Counted from the first letter of the stretch, positions 35,337 to 43,359 are shown. The stretch: DNA of 64,000 bases from Treponema vincentii (GCF_010365865.1 NZ_CP048020.1:62001-126000); one strand, 5' to 3'. Made by a program: numbers and translations. Notes: generated by a model not told the origin, from the letters alone.

Positions 35337-36422
35337 TTACTTATCATACTGCCATAGTATACCAAGTAAACCTCGGTAGGTATAGACTGTTTTTTCTTGT
35401 CGGTTTTCGACTATTACGGTTGCTACCGGCGATGAGGTATCAAAGGCACAGTTGACCGCCGTTGCCGCTGAAAGCGCGTAGGCAAAAAAGTAGACAGAGT
35501 ACACTAGTGCCGCTGCATACGCATAGCGGTCTTTAAAAGAGTATTCTTTTTGCATTACAAGGAATAAGATAAAGTATGCCGAATAAAATACGGTTGCGAT
35601 AAAAAACAGTTTCTTTACATCTATAATACTGTATACAGCAAGCATTCTCCATGCAAGGCCAAACGTACAGGCAATCAGAGAAATCGCTATGGACGGATAA
35701 ATTGAGTTTCCTTTTTTATCAAACCTGACCCAACCGTTTAAGAAGTGCAGCAGAAAAAGCATGGCAATCGGATATACCGCGCATAAAAATACGGTGAGCC
35801 GATACTCGGTCTGAAACGCGTTGACCGATATGCCGAGGAGGATGCCTATCAGATTAAGCGTTTTTGCAATTCTTTCCGCCTTGATCAAAGCGTTTTGAAC
35901 CTGCGCATAATCAATATCTTTGTACCGCTTTTCAATCGCACGGAGGTCTTCCAATGCCTGACCATCTACATAGAGCGGCAGATTCTTATAGAACCATGCA
36001 AGTATTTGATCGCCATGCTCGTACAGTCCGATTGCAGGAATTCCGATCTTAAAAAGAACGCCGTTATTTTGTATGGTAAGAGCTTTCTCCGCTGTATTTT
36101 CTTGGACTCGTTTTTCTCCGGCAATGCGGAATGATACGGACTCAAGCGTTTCTTTAATAAAATAAACAGTCAATATTCCGCCACTGAAAGTAAAGTATCG
36201 CAAATTCCGTGCAGTAATTAAAATCGATTTTCCGGCCGTATGGTACTCAAAATAATCGGAACCGAATATAAAATACGATCTTGCCGCGACGATAATTATC
36301 ACCGTCAGCAGCAGGGGAATACATAAAAGTAACGGAACCAATGCGCAATAGGCGGCATAACTTTTCACTCCTTGAACCGCACTGTATACAAGCACATACA
36401 GTGCCGCTGCATAAAAGAGCAC
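35337..36422 (-). CDS. Hypothetical polytopic membrane protein
   Basis: A protein of about 361 residues that I do not recognise. Two hydrophobic segments near the N-terminus are followed by a soluble beta-rich portion (residues 60-150, a PH-like or bPH2-like pattern) and then six to seven membrane segments (residues 190-335). The GTG at 36422 falls inside the first membrane segment; the frame continues upstream through KVIKRKKSSLII to ATT codons near 36482, just after GAGAGG, so the true N-terminus is probably longer with a non-ATG start. Confidence 0.6.
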   Translation of the reverse strand: MLFYAAALYVLVYSAVQGVKSYAAYCALVPLLLCIPLLLTVIIIVAARSYFIFGSDYFEYHTAGKSILITARNLRYFTFSGGILTVYFIKETLESVSFRIAGEKRVQENTAEKALTIQNNGVLFKIGIPAIGLYEHGDQILAWFYKNLPLYVDGQALEDLRAIEKRYKDIDYAQVQNALIKAERIAKTLNLIGILLGISVNAFQTEYRLTVFLCAVYPIAMLFLLHFLNGWVRFDKKGNSIYPSIAISLIACTFGLAWRMLAVYSIIDVKKLFFIATVFYSAYFILFLVMQKEYSFKDRYAYAAALVYSVYFFAYALSAATAVNCAFDTSSPVATVIVENRQEKTVYTYRGLLGILWQYDK

Positions 36423-36667
36423 GGCGATGACCGCAGGGATAATGAGACTCGATTTTTTTCTCTTGATTACTTTTATAATAATACCTCTCGCTCTCTGATC
36501 TCTCTATTTTAAATTTATCGGCTTCCGGTACAAGGCTGCCAATACTTTCTTTTTTTACTGCTATTTCAAGTGCCTCTTGTACAGCGTAAAAAATGCTACT
36601 CTAATTCCTTAAGCTTGATATCATAAATTTCGTTCTTATTCAGATAGGCTATATATGCTCTTAAAGA

Positions 36668-37210
36668 TTAGCCTACTAATAGCCGTAATATAGAACAAAA
36701 ACATTCATCGTTTGATAAAGTTTTGTCAGCGGCATCCAATAGATTGCTCCATAGGCATCTGAATATCGGAACTTTTTTCACTTGTTTAATTTTATCATCA
36801 CAAAGTCCTCCGAGGGCGATAAAATATAATTTTTTACAGTGACCATATTCATTTCGATAGGCAATGATTTCTTTTTCCCATTGAGTACTATTTTGCAGAC
36901 CTTCCTCATAAAGCTTTGCTTCAATTATTACATCAAATTCTGAAAAACGTATAAATACATCAGGTTCAACATAATTTAAATTTTGCGTATTTTCGGGATT
37001 CCATTTTGGCCAGAATGTATAATGCAGCAAGTGACCTACTTGTGTAGGCATCTCTTGTTCCGTATTTTGAGGAGTTGCACGCACAGCTTTTCTTAGTATT
37101 CTCCAGTAAAGCTGTTCAGGGAGTAAAAAAAGAGTGTCAAAAATACCGGAGGTTAAAGAATCTTCACATAAATTTATGGTAGTTTTTTTATGGTGCAATG
37201 CCGAAATCAT
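36668..37210 (-). CDS. PD-(D/E)XK nuclease-like protein of unknown function
   Basis: A 180-residue protein. The central segment EPDVFIRFSEFDVIIEAKLY supplies the D...E-x-K core of PD-(D/E)XK enzymes (residues about 88-107), followed by a helix with QWEKEIIAYRNEY and a strand KLYFIALGG, as in restriction-like nucleases. The start at 37210 is set by AGAGGGGTGTGT before ATG. It has no methyltransferase or helicase partner. It could be an orphan defence nuclease or a DUF-type relic; the 245-base gap downstream contains nothing I recognise. Confidence 0.6.
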   Translation of the reverse strand: MISALHHKKTTINLCEDSLTSGIFDTLFLLPEQLYWRILRKAVRATPQNTEQEMPTQVGHLLHYTFWPKWNPENTQNLNYVEPDVFIRFSEFDVIIEAKLYEEGLQNSTQWEKEIIAYRNEYGHCKKLYFIALGGLCDDKIKQVKKVPIFRCLWSNLLDAADKTLSNDECFCSILRLLVG

Positions 37211-37433
37211 ACACACCCCTCTTTATGTACACAAACTAACATGAGTGTAAAGCGCTGTTATATAATTGTCAAGTTATAAAATGGCATATACTTTTTTCGA
37301 TGACGAGTGTATTGTCCTCCTTGTGTCTATACTTATATTATGCAGATGATAGGCGCTTTTGAAGATTCTAATTATAGTAAGTTATCAATTTCTGATAGTC
37401 CATCTTACTATGCTAAAGGAGTAACAACAAACT

Positions 37434-37664
37434 ATGCCAAGACCTACCACCAAAGCCGATTTAATACAAGCCGCAAATGAACAATTCGCAAAACTGTGGA
37501 CCTTAATCGGCGAAATGTCTGACGAAGAGCTTTTTTCCAAAGGCGTTTTCGACTGGACGGGAACGACGACGCTCGGCAGCTACTGCGTGTCTGCAACTTC
37601 CAGCCACTATAATTGGGCGTTCAAGGATATTAAAAAAGCCTTGAAAAAATATAGAGCGCGATAA
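37434..37664 (+). pseudogene. Internally deleted ClbS/DfsB-family gene
   Basis: The 76-residue product begins with the family start MPRPTTKADLIQAANEQFAK and ends with the family C-terminus (TGTTTLGSYCVSATSSHYNW), but the middle of about 90-95 residues is missing. Intact relatives of about 170 residues form a four-helix bundle and include the colibactin self-protection protein ClbS. The deletion keeps the frame near 37505-37513. Its last nine codons lie in a direct repeat copied again after the toxin-antitoxin pair. Probably non-functional. Confidence 0.7.
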
Positions 37665-37677
37665 CAGCCATCTCTAA
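37635..37677 (+). repeat. Direct repeat, left copy, flanking the toxin-antitoxin pair
   Basis: These 43 bases (from AAAGCCTTGAAAAAATATAG) contain the end of the ClbS-like frame and recur at 38396-38438 with one mismatch. A second shared block (ACTGTCGGATTTTCAGGA, about 37711-37728) recurs after the right copy as ACTGCCGGATTTTCAGGA. The toxin-antitoxin genes lie between. Confidence 0.85.
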
Positions 37678-37827
37678 CAACTGCGGTTTTTAGCGGTTTC
37701 CAACACAAACACTGTCGGATTTTCAGGATATAATAGATCTGGTCGATAGCTTCGTCTCCGAACAGGTTTAATCTTTCATAGACAATACGGCTTTATTGTG
37801 GTACTATCATGCCATAGGGGGATAGTT

Positions 37828-38088
37828 ATGCCGCAAATAGTTCCGATACGTGATTTAAAGAATACTGCAAATATTTCCGCCTTGTGTCATGAAAGTAATG
37901 AACCTATTTTTATAACAAAAAACGGTTACGGTGATATGGTGATTATGAGCATGGAAACGTTTGAAAGAAACTCTTTTTTCGATCGTCTGTATGATAATCT
38001 GCATGCAGCGGAACAAGATGTACAAGAAGGCCGTGTTACCGATGTTGATGCTGCAGTGGCAGAGCTAAAGTCAAAATATGGTTTATAA
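37828..38088 (+). CDS. Phd/YefM-family antitoxin
   Basis: An 86-residue antitoxin: the N-terminal VPIRDLKNTANISALCHES dimer and DNA-binding part is followed by FITKNGYGDMVIMSMETFE, a Phd/YefM hallmark, and a disordered C-terminal tail for toxin binding. AGGGGGATAGTT precedes the ATG at 37828. It overlaps the toxin gene by 11 bases. Known partners autorepress as a complex. Confidence 0.9.
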   Translation: MPQIVPIRDLKNTANISALCHESNEPIFITKNGYGDMVIMSMETFERNSFFDRLYDNLHAAEQDVQEGRVTDVDAAVAELKSKYGL

Positions 38089-38392
38089 CGTCAGAGTAAC
38101 CGATAAAGCAAAGGCAGACCTTGATGAGATTATCAGGTATATTGCAGAAAAGCTTTCAAATGTAACCGCTGCCGCCAATTTGCTTGCAGACTTTGTAAAA
38201 CAGAAAAATAATTTACAGAATTCGCCATATATGTATCCACTGTGTAATGATATAAGATTGCAGAAGAAAGGATATCATAGATTCCTTTTTTATAAAAACT
38301 ATCTAGCTTTGTATTCGATTGATGATAAAGAAAAGATTGTATATATATTGCATATATTTTATGCAAAAAGGGATTATGTAAAATCGGTGTAA
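38078..38392 (+). CDS. RelE/ParE-family toxin
   Basis: A 104-residue toxin: MVYNVRVTDKAKADLDEIIRYI is the ParE-like first helix pair, and KKGYHRFLFYKNYLALYSID with VYILHIFYAKRDYVKSV gives the conserved RelE/ParE strands. RelE types cut mRNA on ribosomes, ParE types poison gyrase; sequence alone does not decide. Complete in length, overlapping its antitoxin gene. Confidence 0.88.
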   Translation: MVYNVRVTDKAKADLDEIIRYIAEKLSNVTAAANLLADFVKQKNNLQNSPYMYPLCNDIRLQKKGYHRFLFYKNYLALYSIDDKEKIVYILHIFYAKRDYVKSV

Positions 38393-38395
38393 AAT

Positions 38396-38438
38396 AAAGC
38401 CTTGAAAAAATATAGAGCGCGATAACAGCCATTTCTAA
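38396..38438 (+). repeat. Direct repeat, right copy
   Basis: Right copy of the 43-base repeat at 37635-37677, beginning four bases after the toxin stop. It carries an orphan end of the ClbS-like frame, and it runs on into the leader of the radical SAM gene. Confidence 0.85.
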
Positions 38439-38465
38439 ACACTGCCGGATTTTCAGGAATAACAG

Positions 38466-39341
38466 ATGCATTTTGTACAAGTGAAAGGAATTTTATCAGC
38501 TAAAAATGGGATGAACTTATATCGCGGCTGCACGCATGGGTGTATCTATTGCGACTCGCGCAGTGAATGTTATCATATAAATCACGGCTTTGAAGATATC
38601 GAAATAAAGGAAAATGCAATAGAGCTTCTCGAAGATGCCTTGAGGCGGAAGCGTAATAAGTGCATGATCGGTACCGGTTCTATGACTGACCCGTATATGC
38701 CGCTGGAAGAAAAACTCGGTATGACGCGGAAAGCGATAGAGACCGTCCACCGCTACGGTTTCGGTTTTACCGTGATAACAAAATCCCCGCTTATATTACG
38801 CGACCTCGAACTTTTACAGGCAATAAACACCAAAGCAAAATGCGTTGTACAAATGACGCTGACCACCTATGATGATAGCTTGTGTAAAATACTTGAGCCG
38901 AATGTTGCCGTTACCAGTGAACGGTTTACCGTGCTTAAAACACTGCGCGACGCAGGTATTCCCACCGTTGTGTGGCTTACACCTATTCTTCCGTTCATCA
39001 ATGATACGGAGGAAAATCTCGAAGGTATTTTACAGTATTGCATCGGAGCAAACGTATTCGGCATCATCTCTTTCGGCATGGGCTTAACGCTCAGAGACGG
39101 CAACCGCGAATATTTTTATAAAAAACTTGATGCAGCGTTTCCGGGCTTAAAGGAAAAATATATCCAGCGTTACGGTACTCGCTATTCCGTTATAAGTCCG
39201 CACAATACACGCCTTATGAATATCTTCCACGCACGCTGCAAAGAAAACGGCATAGAAACCAACCCTGATGTCATATTTGCGTATTTAAGCGCTTTTGATA
39301 AAATCCCCGGAAAGACGAATGCACAACTGGAATTGTTTTGA
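38466..39341 (+). CDS. Radical SAM protein, SPL/Rv2578c-like
   Basis: A 291-residue radical SAM enzyme. The iron-sulfur motif is RGCTHGCIYCDS (C-x3-C-x2-C, near residues 21-28), followed by the GTGSMTDPYMPLE segment found in spore photoproduct lyase-like and Rv2578c-like proteins. It would cleave S-adenosylmethionine to a radical; the substrate is not known. CAGGAATAACAG precedes the ATG. It is the last standard gene before the integron cassette array, whose distal attC site starts 76 bases after its stop. Confidence 0.85.
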   Translation: MHFVQVKGILSAKNGMNLYRGCTHGCIYCDSRSECYHINHGFEDIEIKENAIELLEDALRRKRNKCMIGTGSMTDPYMPLEEKLGMTRKAIETVHRYGFGFTVITKSPLILRDLELLQAINTKAKCVVQMTLTTYDDSLCKILEPNVAVTSERFTVLKTLRDAGIPTVVWLTPILPFINDTEENLEGILQYCIGANVFGIISFGMGLTLRDGNREYFYKKLDAAFPGLKEKYIQRYGTRYSVISPHNTRLMNIFHARCKENGIETNPDVIFAYLSAFDKIPGKTNAQLELF

Positions 39342-39416
39342 TAAGCAGGGTAAATACTATGCCAGATGAAGAAAAGGTACAATATGTTCTGTACCTACCT
39401 TTCGATAGACAGTCCA

Positions 39417-39481
39417 ATCTAACATTCGCTTAACCTGTAAACAGACTTGACCGTTTGTCGGATTTGAAAACGGTGTTAGGC
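39417..39481 (-). repeat. attC site 1 (distal end of array)
   Basis: ATCTAAC (39417-39423) and GTTAGGC (39475-39481) bound a 65-base imperfect palindrome with inner CGCTTAACCTG. It is the most diverged site of the set and closes the PstS-fragment cassette, whose stop lies in it. Confidence 0.7.
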
Positions 39482-39662
39482 GGTTTTTAACGGAATATAG
39501 CCATTATTATCGATAATCCTTTGACCTTCAGGAGAAAGAATCCAATCTATCAGTTTTTTTACATTTGTATTTTGTGTTATCCCTTCTACATAATAACGAA
39601 ATGAGTAACCAATAGGACTGCCAAAGAAAGTACCTAAAAGATTTGAGTTTTTGTCAAATGGT
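39476..39662 (-). pseudogene. PstS-like substrate-binding protein, C-terminal fragment
   Basis: A 62-codon minus-strand frame reads APFDKNSNLLGTFFGSPIGY, SFRYYVEGITQNTNVKKLID and WILSPEGQRIIDNNGYIPLK before a stop in attC 1. This is the C-terminal pattern of phosphate/sulfate-binding periplasmic proteins (SPEGQ-x-I near the end). The upstream part is missing and the frame abuts a half attC at 39663, as if a deletion or an off-site recombination joined them. Confidence 0.7.
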
Positions 39663-39697
39663 GCCGCAATGTCAGGTTGAAGCGGGTGTTAGAACGC
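39663..39697 (-). repeat. attC half site
   Basis: Only the CCGCAATGTCAGG and GAAGCGGGTGTTAGAAC side of the attC consensus is present, directly joined to the PstS fragment. The partner half (ACCGCTTAACCTGCATTTGC side) is missing. Confidence 0.75.
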
Positions 39698-39699
39698 TT

Positions 39700-40140
39700 C
39701 TACTTTATCAACCCGCCATGAAAATAACATTCATAAACTTCTTTTCCACAGAAACTTATTATTTCTTTCCCTTGAAACCAATCAAAATTTCCATTTATAG
39801 AACATTTATACTCATAACTACCATCTTCATATTTTTCCGAACCTCTAAACGGTTTTCCAAAAGGAACATTCAACAATGCTTCCTTCAAAAAATCTACATT
39901 AAAATTTTCTCCGGTCACACGTCCAATATAATTCATGCTCCAATACGGATTATCTGCAATCCAAAGAGCTTCTTCTCCGGCAAATTTTTCCACGCCAAGA
40001 TAGGTGTCATAATACATAAAATTATTTTCACGATATACTAAGTCATGTGATTTTTCTCTTGAAGAAGCCGTTTCAGATCCTTTTCCTGCATACGTTTTCC
40101 GTTTAGCTTTTATCAAAAACTCAATTAGTTTCTTGTCCAT
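39700..40140 (-). CDS. DUF5680 cassette protein
   Basis: A 146-residue protein matching DUF5680: LIEFLIKAKRKTYAGKGSE, SHDLVYRENNFMYYDTYLG, EKFAGEEALWIADNPYWSMN and a C-terminal VYECYFHGGLIK. Function is unknown. TTGAGGAATAAA before the ATG at 40140 supports this start. The open frame continues upstream to 40308 as a truncated toxin, so a longer fusion protein could also be made. Its stop is three bases before the attC half site, as usual for integron cassettes. Confidence 0.8.
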   Translation of the reverse strand: MDKKLIEFLIKAKRKTYAGKGSETASSREKSHDLVYRENNFMYYDTYLGVEKFAGEEALWIADNPYWSMNYIGRVTGENFNVDFLKEALLNVPFGKPFRGSEKYEDGSYEYKCSINGNFDWFQGKEIISFCGKEVYECYFHGGLIK

Positions 40141-40308
40141 TTTATTCCTCAATCGGTGTAAAGTCGCTATTTTTAAATCAAAGTCTCTTTTTGAAAGAGT
40201 ATTTTCTGCCGCAATCGGATTTTCCAAATTATTCTGAATACAATTCATAATTTCGCTCAAATCCTGTTCGGCTAGAGGAAGGTAGCGTAAAGTATATTCG
40301 CCCATCAA
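40141..40308 (-). pseudogene. ParE-type toxin N-terminal remnant fused to DUF5680 frame
   Basis: The 56 codons before DUF5680 read MGEYTLRYLPLAEQDLSEIM, IQNNLENPIAAENTLS, a typical ParE first helix pair, then a short unrelated stretch. The toxin's catalytic strands are missing. It starts at a TTG/ATG directly after the antitoxin stop, the normal place for a toxin gene. Confidence 0.65.
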
Positions 40309-40572
40309 TCAGCTTATCTTTATTTGGGAACGGATATGAGCAAAAACTTCTTCATGCGAAAGACGAGCATTTGTTGATGCCGCTTGAGTATCCGCTTCAT
40401 TAAGTTGACTTTCAATAGTATGTGTAAGGCTTTCGTACAAATCAAGACTCATCACAACCATAGAGCCATAACCATTTTTTGTAAGGAATACAGGACTTCT
40501 GTTCGCTAAAACTATATTTTCTATTTCTGAAAATTTATTACACAGATCTGAAACAGGTCTAATTTGCATCAT
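40309..40572 (-). CDS. Phd/YefM-family antitoxin (orphan)
   Basis: An 87-residue antitoxin with RPVSDLCNKFSEIENIVLAN and FLTKNGYGSMVVMSLDLYE, the same plan as the antitoxin at 37828. The start at 40572 has CGGAGGTTCGT in front; a second ATG follows directly. Its toxin is reduced to the N-terminal remnant fused to DUF5680, so it is an orphan unless it acts on the other toxin in the window. Confidence 0.85.
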   Translation of the reverse strand: MMQIRPVSDLCNKFSEIENIVLANRSPVFLTKNGYGSMVVMSLDLYESLTHTIESQLNEADTQAASTNARLSHEEVFAHIRSQIKIS

Positions 40573-40640
40573 ACGAACCTCCGTTATCAGGATAATATCA
40601 TAATATCTAGAGTTTTGTAGAAAAACGTCAGCAATATGTC

Positions 40641-40706
40641 GTTCTAACATTGTTTTAAACTGCAAACGGCTTGTCCGCAATGTCAGCGTTGAAGCGAGTG
40701 TTAGAT
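40641..40706 (-). repeat. attC site 2
   Basis: TTCTAAC and GTTAGAT ends (40642-40648, 40700-40706) with inner AACTGCAAACGGCTTGTCCG; closes the HicAB cassette five bases after the hicB stop. Confidence 0.85.
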
Positions 40707-40710
40707 GATT

Positions 40711-41115
40711 TTACATAGCACCTGCATATTTTTCTACTATCGTATTTTGTAATAATTGCGAAAAATTCACATTATTTTTTTCTGCAAGTGTATTCACCCA
40801 TTTAGGAAGTGTTATATTTTTTCTTATACATTTACTTGAATATTTTTCACTATACGAATCCATATCTAAAATAAGCATATTTATAAAACTTTTATTATCA
40901 GGCAGTTTTATTTTTGTAAGCTCACTTGCTTTTGGAACAGCATTTCCTTCCTCGATTTCTGTTAATATCCACCCTGATGCTGCATCTATTCCCATCTCTA
41001 TCGCTTCTATGAGAGAAAAGCCACCCGAAACACAACCTTTTAAGTCGGGAAATTCTACGCTATAACTATTATCTTCTTCGCAATATGTTATAATTGCCGG
41101 ATATGCTAATTTCAT
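40711..41115 (-). CDS. hicB: HicB-family antitoxin
   Basis: A 134-residue antitoxin. Residues 1-60 form the partial RNase H-like domain with YPAIITYCEEDNSYSVEFPD and LKGCVSGG; residues 95-130 resemble a ribbon-helix-helix DNA-binding segment (NITLPKWVNTLAEKNNVNF). GGAGGGTGTATAAA before the ATG at 41115 favours it over a GTG nine bases upstream. It lies 21 bases after hicA on the same transcript and should repress the palindrome at 41335. Confidence 0.9.
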   Translation of the reverse strand: MKLAYPAIITYCEEDNSYSVEFPDLKGCVSGGFSLIEAIEMGIDAASGWILTEIEEGNAVPKASELTKIKLPDNKSFINMLILDMDSYSEKYSSKCIRKNITLPKWVNTLAEKNNVNFSQLLQNTIVEKYAGAM

Positions 41116-41136
41116 TTTATACACCCTCCATTCCCT

Positions 41137-41319
41137 TTATTTCAATCCTGCCTGTTTTAAAATCGCTTTCACCGTCCCTATTGGTATATCGCCTTTATGA
41201 TTTGGTACCGTAACTTTTCCGGATTTTACAGTATGTTTATATTGATTATGAGAACCTTTTGCTGTTACAAAATACCAACCATCCGCCTTTAGTATTTTTT
41301 CTATCTCTTTTACTGTCAT
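41137..41319 (-). CDS. hicA: HicA-family mRNA interferase toxin
   Basis: A 60-residue double-stranded RNA-binding-like toxin. It has the full HicA pattern: IEKILKADGWYFVTAKGSHN with the catalytic His in KGSHNQYKH, then VTVPNHKGDIPIGTVKAIL. HicA cuts mRNA and tmRNA; HicB neutralises it. The gene has its own promoter inside the integron cassette, so it is expressed regardless of distance from the cassette promoter. Confidence 0.92.
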   Translation of the reverse strand: MTVKEIEKILKADGWYFVTAKGSHNQYKHTVKSGKVTVPNHKGDIPIGTVKAILKQAGLK

Positions 41320-41334
41320 TTTATATCCAATTAT

Positions 41335-41362
41335 ATTATACGCATTATGCGTATAATATCAA
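41335..41362 (-). promoter_or_regulatory. hicAB promoter and operator
   Basis: On the minus strand TTGATA (41362-41357) and TATAAT (41340-41335) are 16 bases apart. The arms ATTATACGCAT and ATGCGTATAAT (41335-41357, one central base) form a perfect palindrome covering the spacer and -10. The upstream bases to 41652 hold only a small AT-rich frame (stop at 41359, about 50 codons, ending IADLIKELEKQKVSS), perhaps a fragment. Confidence 0.8.
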
Positions 41363-41652
41363 GTACTTGATACTTTTTGTTTTTCCAATTCTTTAATCAA
41401 ATCCGCAATATATTTTTTCTGCATAGTCTTTAAATTCATACATATATATGAAAGTATTTCCATAATAAGATTTTTCATATTCAAGATTTCTGTGAACAAG
41501 ATTTTTATTTCTGAAATATCACTCCATCACGAATGATGTTCATTATTGGTTATTATTTTCTAAATATTTTTTATGTTGCTATGAATTATAGTTTCAAATA
41601 TTGATTTTCTTATATCCCTCCACTCCAATGTTGACGGCATTGCCGTCAATCT

Positions 41653-41718
41653 GTCTAACTACCGCTTAACCTGCATTTGCGGGTTGTCCGCAATGTCAGG
41701 TTGAAGCGGGTGTTAGAT
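41653..41718 (-). repeat. attC site 3
   Basis: GTCTAAC (41653-41659) to GTTAGAT (41712-41718), 66 bases, with ACCGCTTAACCTGC and CAGGTTGAAGCGGG inner arms; closes the EEP cassette nine bases after the gene's stop. Confidence 0.92.
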
Positions 41719-41726
41719 GCTTACTT

Positions 41727-42491
41727 CTAAAATATATTTGTTTCAACAATTGTATGGTCACTATAGCTTTTTACTAATCCGTAATTCCAGATAAATGATT
41801 TTTTATTATAGTTTATCATTGAATTATTTATAAAAATATAATCATCCATAAAATAACTTTGATTTCCACAATTATCACCATAAAACGTTTGCATCGGCTT
41901 ATCTACTACGGATATAAATCCTTTATCATATAAATTCTTAAAAATACCATCATATTTACCGTTATACATTTTTTCATCTATATTAAAATCACCTCCAACA
42001 ATATAATTAGTGCCTATTTTTTGAATTATTTCATCTCTAAAAATATAGTTAAGATGATCAACAGTTATATCTTTGCTTTCATTTGAATAACCTTTGGTAT
42101 CAGTATGCAGACTTAAAATGAATAAATCTTTTTTATCACTGGTAGTCATTTTAATAAGTACAGATTTACCATCATATTTAGAATTGCGAGGAAAGAATTC
42201 TTCTGTCAGATCAATGATTTTGTACGTATCCTTTATTTGTTGACTAATATATATACCAGTTCCCCACTGAAAAATCTGTTCATCTTCACTTGTATGACTT
42301 TTTTGATAAATTAAATTATCAGAATACTTTCTAACTGGATTAACCTCTTGTAAAAGTGCAATATCCGGTTTTACTTTTTTAATCATAAATTCCCATGCAG
42401 AGAGATGATTGAGGTAATGATATTCATGCAATTCTTTTGACTGAAATGCATGATAATTACAATAATGCATATTCCATGTGATTATTTTCAT
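41727..42491 (-). CDS. Endonuclease/exonuclease/phosphatase-family hydrolase cassette
   Basis: A 254-residue EEP-fold protein. Active-site boxes are visible: ITWNMHY (Asn), ALLQEVNP (Glu metal ligand), LSLHTDT (His), VGGDFNID (Asp and Asn) and SYSDHTIVE (Asp-His). Such enzymes cut DNA, RNA or phospho-compounds with magnesium. The start at 42491 avoids an N-terminal extension that reads into the neighbouring attC. The low-GC base composition fits a captured cassette. Confidence 0.85.
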   Translation of the reverse strand: MKIITWNMHYCNYHAFQSKELHEYHYLNHLSAWEFMIKKVKPDIALLQEVNPVRKYSDNLIYQKSHTSEDEQIFQWGTGIYISQQIKDTYKIIDLTEEFFPRNSKYDGKSVLIKMTTSDKKDLFILSLHTDTKGYSNESKDITVDHLNYIFRDEIIQKIGTNYIVGGDFNIDEKMYNGKYDGIFKNLYDKGFISVVDKPMQTFYGDNCGNQSYFMDDYIFINNSMINYNKKSFIWNYGLVKSYSDHTIVETNIF

Positions 42492-42518
42492 TTTTTTCTC
42501 TTTGCGTCGAAGACGTCC

Positions 42519-42584
42519 ATCTAACATCCGCTTGACCTGCATTTGCGGCTTGTCCGCAATGTCAGGTTGAAGCGGGTGTTAGAC
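42519..42584 (-). repeat. attC site 4
   Basis: ATCTAAC (42519-42525) to GTTAGAC (42578-42584); inner arms CCGCTTGACCTGC and CAGGTTGAAGCGG. It closes the DUF2971 cassette. Confidence 0.92.
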
Positions 42585-42636
42585 TCTCGTATTTAATACT
42601 ATTTCAATTAGATTAAACAAAAAATATTTACATCAA

Positions 42637-43359
42637 TCATATACTATCAAAATATTCCTCAAGACTTCCACATTCTTTTTGAAGTCGATAACTTCCTGCT
42701 TGTAATTGCATGTAAAACAATTGGTTATTTATGTACATATTTTGTAATAATTTAGGAATTGATTTATGCTTGCTAATAAAATGAGAGCCTAATATTACAG
42801 CAGAAATTGAATTATCAGGCAAAGTTATATCATGATAGTCATTTTTACTATATAAAGATCCATAAAGAACAGACCTAATTTCTTTTTCATACTCCCAACA
42901 TTTAGATTTATGAAATATAGCTTTCAAAGATTTTCTTTCAGAAGAAGTATCTGAAAGAAAATCTCTGGTCGTTTTTTCAATAACATCATCAGAATACTCT
43001 ACATACGAAAAATCTTCAAGTTGACATTCATTGATCGTTCTTAATTTTTCTAGGTCATATTCGAGAACAAATCCTTGATGATTTGTGGCATAATGAGACC
43101 ACATCAGAATATCATCGCATGAAGTAGTTAAACTGCACACAAATACATTTCGCATTTCAATTTTACGAATAGATTCATAAAATCCGCCGTTTTTTTTACA
43201 TATATAACAATCATAGGGGTCATTTAATGAACTAGGATGTCTATATCTTAATGTGTTTTTTAAGAAAGGTGCAAACATTTTCTCTTCATCACAATCATAT
43301 GAATAGTATTTATAAATTTTATTCGTAGAAACTTGTTTTAAATCATTACTTCTGAACAT
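42637..43359 (-). CDS. DUF2971 cassette protein
   Basis: A 240-residue protein of the DUF2971 family: IYKYYSYDCDEEKMFAPFLK, a LNDPYDC segment, VFVCSLTTSCDDILMWSHYA, GFVLEYDLEKL and CWEYEKEIRSVLY are the usual blocks in order. Function is unknown; such genes are frequent in integrons and near defence genes. AAGGAGTATAT before ATG gives a firm start. AT-rich. Confidence 0.88.
   Translation of the reverse strand: MFRSNDLKQVSTNKIYKYYSYDCDEEKMFAPFLKNTLRYRHPSSLNDPYDCYICKKNGGFYESIRKIEMRNVFVCSLTTSCDDILMWSHYATNHQGFVLEYDLEKLRTINECQLEDFSYVEYSDDVIEKTTRDFLSDTSSERKSLKAIFHKSKCWEYEKEIRSVLYGSLYSKNDYHDITLPDNSISAVILGSHFISKHKSIPKLLQNMYINNQLFYMQLQAGSYRLQKECGSLEEYFDSI

Noticed and set aside
39643-40041. Plus-strand 132-codon frame in the integron
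   Set aside because: Antisense to DUF5680 and across the attC half site; Phe/Ile-rich translation typical of a shadow.
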